DNA from: an uncultured Treponema sp.
GTDB lineage: Bacteria; Spirochaetota; Spirochaetia; Treponematales; Treponemataceae
Reading direction: 5' to 3'
Length of the DNA stretch: 41,769 nt
Assembly (NCBI GenBank): GCA_947170195.1
Contig: CAMVSS010000004.1
Location: 1-41,769 of the forward strand
The position numbers and the translations under genes were made by a program. Every line of letters begins with the position of its first letter. Within the stretch, counting starts at the first letter, position 1. Below are positions 36,976-41,769 of the stretch, piece after piece. The notes under the pieces are model-generated. The model had not been told where the DNA came from and did no database searches. It saw nothing but the letters and a program-made list of their open reading frames with translations.

Positions 36976-38887
36976 TTTTCTCAAGGTGCTCTCCCGGCAG
37001 TTTCCGACAGAGCGTTCCGTCATCACGGAAATCGTAAACTTGCAGGCAATTCTCGCGCTTCCAAAGGGAACGGAACACTTTCTGACCGACATCCACGGCG
37101 AATTCCAGCAGTTCAGCCATGTGCTAAGAAACGGATCCGGCTCAATCAGAACAAAAATCGAGGAAGTTTTCGGAAATACGGAGACTGCCAGCAACAAACG
37201 CGCGCTGGCGACCTTAATCTATTATCCGAAAGAAAAACTCGAAATCATAAGGCAGACAGAAAAAGACGAAGATCTGAACGACTGGTACACGGTTACACTC
37301 CACAAGCTGGTCGCGATGCTCCGCCGAGTCTCCTCAAAATACACGCGCTCAAAAATCCGCAAGGCAATGCCGGAAGATTTTGCGTATGTCATTGAGGAGC
37401 TGATAACCGAAAAAGAAGAAGTCAACGACAAGCAGGCGTACTACAACGAGATTTTGCAGACCGTCATCAGAATCGGGGCTGCAGAACCACTGATCGAAGC
37501 TCTCTGCAACATGATTCAGCGGCTCGTAATAGACCATCTTCACATCATCGGGGATATCTTTGACCGGGGACCTGCGCCACATCTTATTCTGGACACGCTC
37601 CTGAACTACCATTCCGTCGACATTCAGTGGGGAAACCACGACATCGTATGGATGGGAGCAGCCGCCGGAAGCAAAGTCTGCATCGCAAACGTCGTCAGAC
37701 TCTGTGCGCGCTATAACAATCTCGACGTGCTTGAGGAAGGCTACGGAATCAATCTGACTCCGCTCGTCACATTCTGCATGAAAAACTACGGCAAGATGGA
37801 CAGACAGGCGATTCACAAGGCGATTTCGATAATTCAGTTCAAGATAGAAGACCAACTCATACGCGAAAACCCGGAATTCGGAATGAACAATCGGCTAATC
37901 CTCGATAAAATCAATTTCGAGGACAAGACAGTCACGATTGACGGCAAAAAATGGAATCTGAACGTAAAAGATTTCTCAAAAGACATGCCTACAGTCGATC
38001 CGGAACACCCGTCGCAACTGACCGACGAAGAAACAGTCGTGATGAACAGACTCTGCTATTCTTTCACTCACTGCGAAAAACTTCAGAATCACGTAAAATT
38101 CCTCTACAAAAAGGGAAGCCTGTACAAAGTCTTCAACGGAAACCTTCTCTACCACGGCTGCATGCCGCTTGATTCGGAAGGCAAATTTCTCAAAGTAAAA
38201 GTCTTCGGAAAGGAATACAGCGGAAAAGCACTGTACGACGAACTTGAATTCTGGGCAAGGAAAGGCTATTTCTCAAAACAGGGAACAAAAGAAAAAGAAC
38301 GCGGCGAAAACGTCCTTTGGTATCTCTGGACAGGGCCAAAATCTCCGCTGTTCGGAAAAGACAAGATGGCGTGCTTTGAAAACATGTTCATCGACGATGC
38401 GGCGGCGAGCCACGAAGCGAAGAATCACTATTACGATGAAGTTGATGACGCAAAAGTCGTGGATGCAATTCTGACAGAATTTATGCTCAGCCCGGAAACT
38501 GCGCACATCATAAACGGACATGTGCCTCAGGAAGTCAAAAAAGGTGACTCGCCGATAAAATGTGGCGGAAAACTCCTGATTATTGACGGCGGATTTGCAG
38601 CGGCATATCACGAAAAGACAGGTATCGCGGGATACACGCTGGTCTGTAACTCTTACGGGCTGAGACTCGTCGTGCACGAAAAATTCACAAGCTGCGATCA
38701 GGTTATTGCGACCGACTCCGACATCGTAAGCGACACGATCCAGGTGGAAAAATTCCCAGCCCGCCACTACGTTGCCGACACAGACATGGGCATCGAGATA
38801 AAAGAACAGATTTCGGAACTTGAGGAGCTGCTAAAGGCGTACAGAAAGGGAACCCTGTTTTCCACGCAAACAAGAATGGATTTGTAA
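36962..38887 (+). CDS. fbp: Class III fructose-1,6-bisphosphatase
   Basis: FLTDIHGEFQQFSHVLRNGSG; IIGDIFDRGPAPHLILD; IQWGNHDIVWMGAAAGS; IINGHVPQ. Start at MANSNFLK; 14-nt overlap with pyrC. Confidence 0.95.
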   Translation: MANSNFLKVLSRQFPTERSVITEIVNLQAILALPKGTEHFLTDIHGEFQQFSHVLRNGSGSIRTKIEEVFGNTETASNKRALATLIYYPKEKLEIIRQTEKDEDLNDWYTVTLHKLVAMLRRVSSKYTRSKIRKAMPEDFAYVIEELITEKEEVNDKQAYYNEILQTVIRIGAAEPLIEALCNMIQRLVIDHLHIIGDIFDRGPAPHLILDTLLNYHSVDIQWGNHDIVWMGAAAGSKVCIANVVRLCARYNNLDVLEEGYGINLTPLVTFCMKNYGKMDRQAIHKAISIIQFKIEDQLIRENPEFGMNNRLILDKINFEDKTVTIDGKKWNLNVKDFSKDMPTVDPEHPSQLTDEETVVMNRLCYSFTHCEKLQNHVKFLYKKGSLYKVFNGNLLYHGCMPLDSEGKFLKVKVFGKEYSGKALYDELEFWARKGYFSKQGTKEKERGENVLWYLWTGPKSPLFGKDKMACFENMFIDDAAASHEAKNHYYDEVDDAKVVDAILTEFMLSPETAHIINGHVPQEVKKGDSPIKCGGKLLIIDGGFAAAYHEKTGIAGYTLVCNSYGLRLVVHEKFTSCDQVIATDSDIVSDTIQVEKFPARHYVADTDMGIEIKEQISELEELLKAYRKGTLFSTQTRMDL

Positions 38888-38944
38888 CAAAAAAACTGCG
38901 GCAAATCTCAGGATTTTACATCCACAACATTTGACAATTTCTCA

Positions 38945-39187
38945 TTAAAAGATTTTTACACTGTTATAATACAAGTCATCAGGGCAGATATCCTGTCCAT
39001 CAGGCCACTCAATATTAAACCCGTTGGTTTTTACTGCAGAGAAATATGGTTTGTCATTAAGCTTTCCAAACCAAGAACCTTTTATATAAGGCTTTACGTC
39101 AAAAAATTTCTTTTCGCCGTTTTCAAACGTAAGAAAAAGTTTGTAATCATCTTGGGGAACTACTTTTATTACTGTCGGACGCAACAT
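38945..39187 (-). CDS. DUF2442 domain-containing protein
   Basis: 80 aa: YKLFLTFENGEKKFFDVKPYIKGSWFGKLNDKPYFSAVKTNGFNIEWPDGQDICPDDLYYNS. Confidence 0.8.
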   Translation of the reverse strand: MLRPTVIKVVPQDDYKLFLTFENGEKKFFDVKPYIKGSWFGKLNDKPYFSAVKTNGFNIEWPDGQDICPDDLYYNSVKIF

Positions 39188-39363
39188 TTCATTACACCTA
39201 TTTTAAGGGTTCAATCTTAAAGAACTGTTCACCTTCAGGAGAAAATACAGATTATAGCACGTTTTTTATATATGAGAAGCGGAAGCAGGAAAGCCAAGTG
39301 CGCCGTGGGGACAGAACCCGCCTACGCAGTATTTTTATGGTTATTGAAACAATTTTGATATTT

Positions 39364-39981
39364 CTATTTTGTTACAATGACTTTCCGAAGTATTCCAATT
39401 AATAAGCGTTGGAAAAGCCATTTATAATCTGATGTCAGAACCTCTTTATATTCTTCTTCATTTTTTTCTTTTATAATTCCATAGTTATCAAGAGCTTCAT
39501 AATCAAATCTTGCACAATCTTTTTTATTTTTAAACAATTCGAACAATTCTCTATTCTGTGAGTATAAATGTAAAACGTATTTTATGTTTTTTAATGTTAC
39601 TTCCGATTCCTCACAATCCATACCGTACGGTGCAGAATCAAATATATGAAAAGTTTCATTTTCATCAATAAATATGTTTAGATCCTGATATCCCAGCATT
39701 CTCAAATAATTATCAGTTGGAAATGTCAATTTATAATACTTGCAGGGAATTATATAAGTTCCGTTCGGAGTATACCAAACCGTAAAATTCATGCTGTTGA
39801 ACTTAAAAAAATAACGGCTCTCTATCAGGAAAAATGAAATAAAAAATCCTATTATCAAAACAATTGCGCAAAACTTTAAAAAAGAGTGAGTTAAGTACAT
39901 AAAAAAAGCGAGAAAAAACTTAATGAGCGTACTAAGAAACTCGCAAGTTATATAAAGAAGACGTTTTATATTTAATAACAC
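39364..39981 (-). CDS. Hypothetical membrane-anchored protein
   Basis: 205 aa, N-terminal hydrophobic helices, AT-rich gene; probable GTG start (GTG TTA TTA) with AAGGA upstream. Confidence 0.6.
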   Translation of the reverse strand: MLLNIKRLLYITCEFLSTLIKFFLAFFMYLTHSFLKFCAIVLIIGFFISFFLIESRYFFKFNSMNFTVWYTPNGTYIIPCKYYKLTFPTDNYLRMLGYQDLNIFIDENETFHIFDSAPYGMDCEESEVTLKNIKYVLHLYSQNRELFELFKNKKDCARFDYEALDNYGIIKEKNEEEYKEVLTSDYKWLFQRLLIGILRKVIVTK

Positions 39982-39995
39982 AGGTCAATCCTTTA

Positions 39996-40115
39996 TCATT
40001 TTCGTCTATCATTTGCATTCTTGTTTTTAGAAGCAAGAACATCCCTATAATCTAATCTGAGTTGTTTCATATCAAAATCATATCCAAGTTTATATAAATT
40101 ATGAAGAAGTTGCAT
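39996..40115 (-). pseudogene. Short ORF, possibly a C-terminal gene remnant
   Basis: MQLLHNLYKLGYDFDMKQLRLDYRDVLASKNKNANDRRK*; protein-like composition but no clear start signal. Confidence 0.35.
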
Positions 40116-40121
40116 TCCACT

Positions 40122-40158
40122 AAATAAAAAAGCCACACGGAGCGTTTCCATGCGGCTT
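40122..40158 (-). terminator. Terminator downstream of tex
   Basis: Minus-strand AAGCCGCATGGA-aacgc-TCCGTGTGGCTT then T-run, 12-bp stem with G-T pairs. Confidence 0.85.
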
Positions 40159-40180
40159 TCAAGTATTTTATTTGCGCAGA

Positions 40181-41769
40181 TTATTTTTTCATCTTAGCGA
40201 AAGCTGCTGCAAACGGGTTGTAGCTCATTCCGTCGTCGCTGCCGAAGTTCTCGCGTCCCGCTCGGTTTCCGCCGTTGCGCGGGCGGTCGTCGCGAGCTCC
40301 TGCAAATGCCGGCTTTTTATCGCCAGAAGAAGCTCCTGCTCCCTTCTTTACGACTACGACGCGTTTTTTGCCTGTGCCGTCAGACGCCGGCTTTTTGCCT
40401 TCGTTGGTCTGGCCAAGGCGGGTGTGTGCGTCACTCTTCAAGCTCAAGGAGATTCGCATTCGGTCTTTGTCGAGCGCGATGATTGTGAATTCCTTTACAT
40501 CGCCGACTTTGATTACGTCCATCGGGTCAGAAACGAATGAATCGCTCAATTCTGAAACGTGAATCAAAGCTGTCTCGTGCAGGCCGATGTCAACGAAAGC
40601 ACCGAAATCAACTACGTTCTTGATTTTGCCTGTTACCTTCATGCCGACAGTCAAATCCTCGAATTTAACGACACCTTTCTGCATGATTGGAGCCGGATAT
40701 CCGTCTCGTGGGTCTCGGTTTGGCTTTCCAAGCTCTTCGATGATGTCGTTCAAAGTTGTCTCACCAACATTGTATTTTTCGCAGAGTGTTTTCTTGAGGT
40801 CAGAAGGAACCTGTTTTCCTTCTTTTACATAGCCAAGGACTTCGCGGGCTACATCATAGTTTTCTGGGTGAACCCATGTGTTGTCGAGAGGGTCAGAGCT
40901 TTCTGCGATTTTAAGGAAGCCTGCGCACTGTTCGAATGCCTTTGGTCCAAGACCTGGGACTTTTTTGAGCTCTTCGCGGCTTGTGATTTTGCCGTTCTGG
41001 TCACGGTAAGCGACGATTTTCTTTGCGGTGCTCATGTTGATGCCTGAAACATATTTCAAAAGCATGTAGCTTGCAGTATTCAAGTTTACGCCGACCTGGT
41101 TAACGACAGAGCCGACGACTTCATCAAGCTGTTCTGCGAGCTTTTTCTGGTTTACATCATGCTGATAGAGGCCTACACCGATAGCTTTCGGGTCGATTTT
41201 TACGAGCTCTGCAAGAGGGTCCTGCAGGCGGCGGCCCATTGAGATTGCTCCACGGATTGTAAGGTCAAGCTCAGGGAATTCTTCGGTTGCGACAGGGCTT
41301 GCAGAATAAACTGAAGCACCAGATTCATCAACGACTGTGTATTTTACATCGCTGTCAGCATAGTTTTCGCTGATGACTTTTGAAACCAGAGCCTGAACTT
41401 CCGGGCTTCCTGTTCCGTTACCAACGGCCACGACCTGAATGTCATATTTGTCGATTGCCTCATTCAAGAGATTGTAAGCCTCGTCTGCCTGCTGAACCTG
41501 ATAGATTTTGAAGTAGCCCAGGTATTTTCCTGTCTCGTCCAAAGCGGCACATTTTGTACCCGTTCTGATACCAGGGTCGATTCCGAGAACACGGCTTCCC
41601 TTGATTGGCTGAGTCATCAAAAGGTTCTTGAGGTTCTCACTGAAAAGCTCGATTCCGTGGTCGTCAGCCTCGTCAGTCTCGTCACTGCGGATTTCGCGGA
41701 CAACAGCAGGGCTGAGAAGGCGAACCAATCCGTCCTCAATAGCTTCTTTGTGATATTTGTTTGAGATTT
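40181..41769 (-). CDS. tex: Tex family RNA-binding transcription accessory protein (partial, 5' end beyond window)
   Basis: VLGIDPGIRTGTKCAALDETGKYLGYFKIY; GIGLYQHDV-like VGVGLYQHDVNQKKL; HhH region; C-terminal S1 domain KFEDLTVGMKVTGKIKNVVDFGAFVDIGLHETALIHVSELS; frame stays open to the window end (ISNKYHKEAIEDGL...). Confidence 0.95.
   Translation of the reverse strand, partial: ISNKYHKEAIEDGLVRLLSPAVVREIRSDETDEADDHGIELFSENLKNLLMTQPIKGSRVLGIDPGIRTGTKCAALDETGKYLGYFKIYQVQQADEAYNLLNEAIDKYDIQVVAVGNGTGSPEVQALVSKVISENYADSDVKYTVVDESGASVYSASPVATEEFPELDLTIRGAISMGRRLQDPLAELVKIDPKAIGVGLYQHDVNQKKLAEQLDEVVGSVVNQVGVNLNTASYMLLKYVSGINMSTAKKIVAYRDQNGKITSREELKKVPGLGPKAFEQCAGFLKIAESSDPLDNTWVHPENYDVAREVLGYVKEGKQVPSDLKKTLCEKYNVGETTLNDIIEELGKPNRDPRDGYPAPIMQKGVVKFEDLTVGMKVTGKIKNVVDFGAFVDIGLHETALIHVSELSDSFVSDPMDVIKVGDVKEFTIIALDKDRMRISLSLKSDAHTRLGQTNEGKKPASDGTGKKRVVVVKKGAGASSGDKKPAFAGARDDRPRNGGNRAGRENFGSDDGMSYNPFAAAFAKMKK

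Noticed and set aside
35793-37197. Long minus-strand ORFs (109, 374 and 197 aa) opposite pyrC
   Set aside because: Antisense shadows of the GC-rich pyrC frame; no SD, domains or plausible products.
39198-39251. 17-codon minus-strand fragment SVFSPEGEQFFKIEPLK* just upstream of the DUF2442 gene
   Set aside because: Too short to support as a partner-gene remnant; could easily be chance.
39285-39345. Locally GC-rich patch (ggaagcaggaaagccaagtgcgccgtggggacagaacccgcctacgcag) in AT-rich DNA
   Set aside because: May be an interspersed repeat, but with one copy in the window and no structure there is nothing to support a call.

Overview
This 41.8 kb window looks chromosomal and, from gene content and style, comes from a Treponema-like spirochaete (inference). 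It opens with the 3' part of a tRNA and its terminator and ends inside tex. Housekeeping content includes 4.5S/SRP RNA, a Ste24-type M48 protease, pyrimidine genes (a pyrK-pyrD fusion and pyrF on the left; pyrB, pyrI and pyrC on the right), class III fbp and tex. The most notable system lies between the two pyrimidine groups, on the minus strand (about 13.5-34.1 kb). It is an aryl-polyene (APE)/flexirubin-like type II PKS locus whose gene order matches the ApeB-to-ApeM half of known APE clusters: methyltransferase, KS-like/CLF protein, acyltransferase, ACP, ACP, membrane-AMP-ligase fusion, dehydratase, GT2, lipid acyltransferase, thioesterase, LolA-like protein, MMPL exporter. It differs from canonical clusters in several ways. 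No condensing ketosynthase, ketoreductase, second dehydratase or aromatic ammonia-lyase is visible. A class III adenylate/guanylate cyclase is embedded in it. It is interrupted by a ~7 kb block of surface lipoproteins (a cysteine-less SUMF1-like protein and an 1834-aa beta-helix/LRR-like protein) that appears to have its own promoter and terminator. Several promoters sit so close to start codons that leaderless transcripts are likely. Other unusual items are a GGDEF-flavodoxin fusion, an NlpC/P60 protein with an OMP-like C-terminus, an NlpC/P60-amidase lipoprotein, a NUC-family nuclease lacking the DRGH motif, and an untracked 44-aa small ORF with a strong Shine-Dalgarno. All functional calls come from reading motifs by eye; no searches were run.
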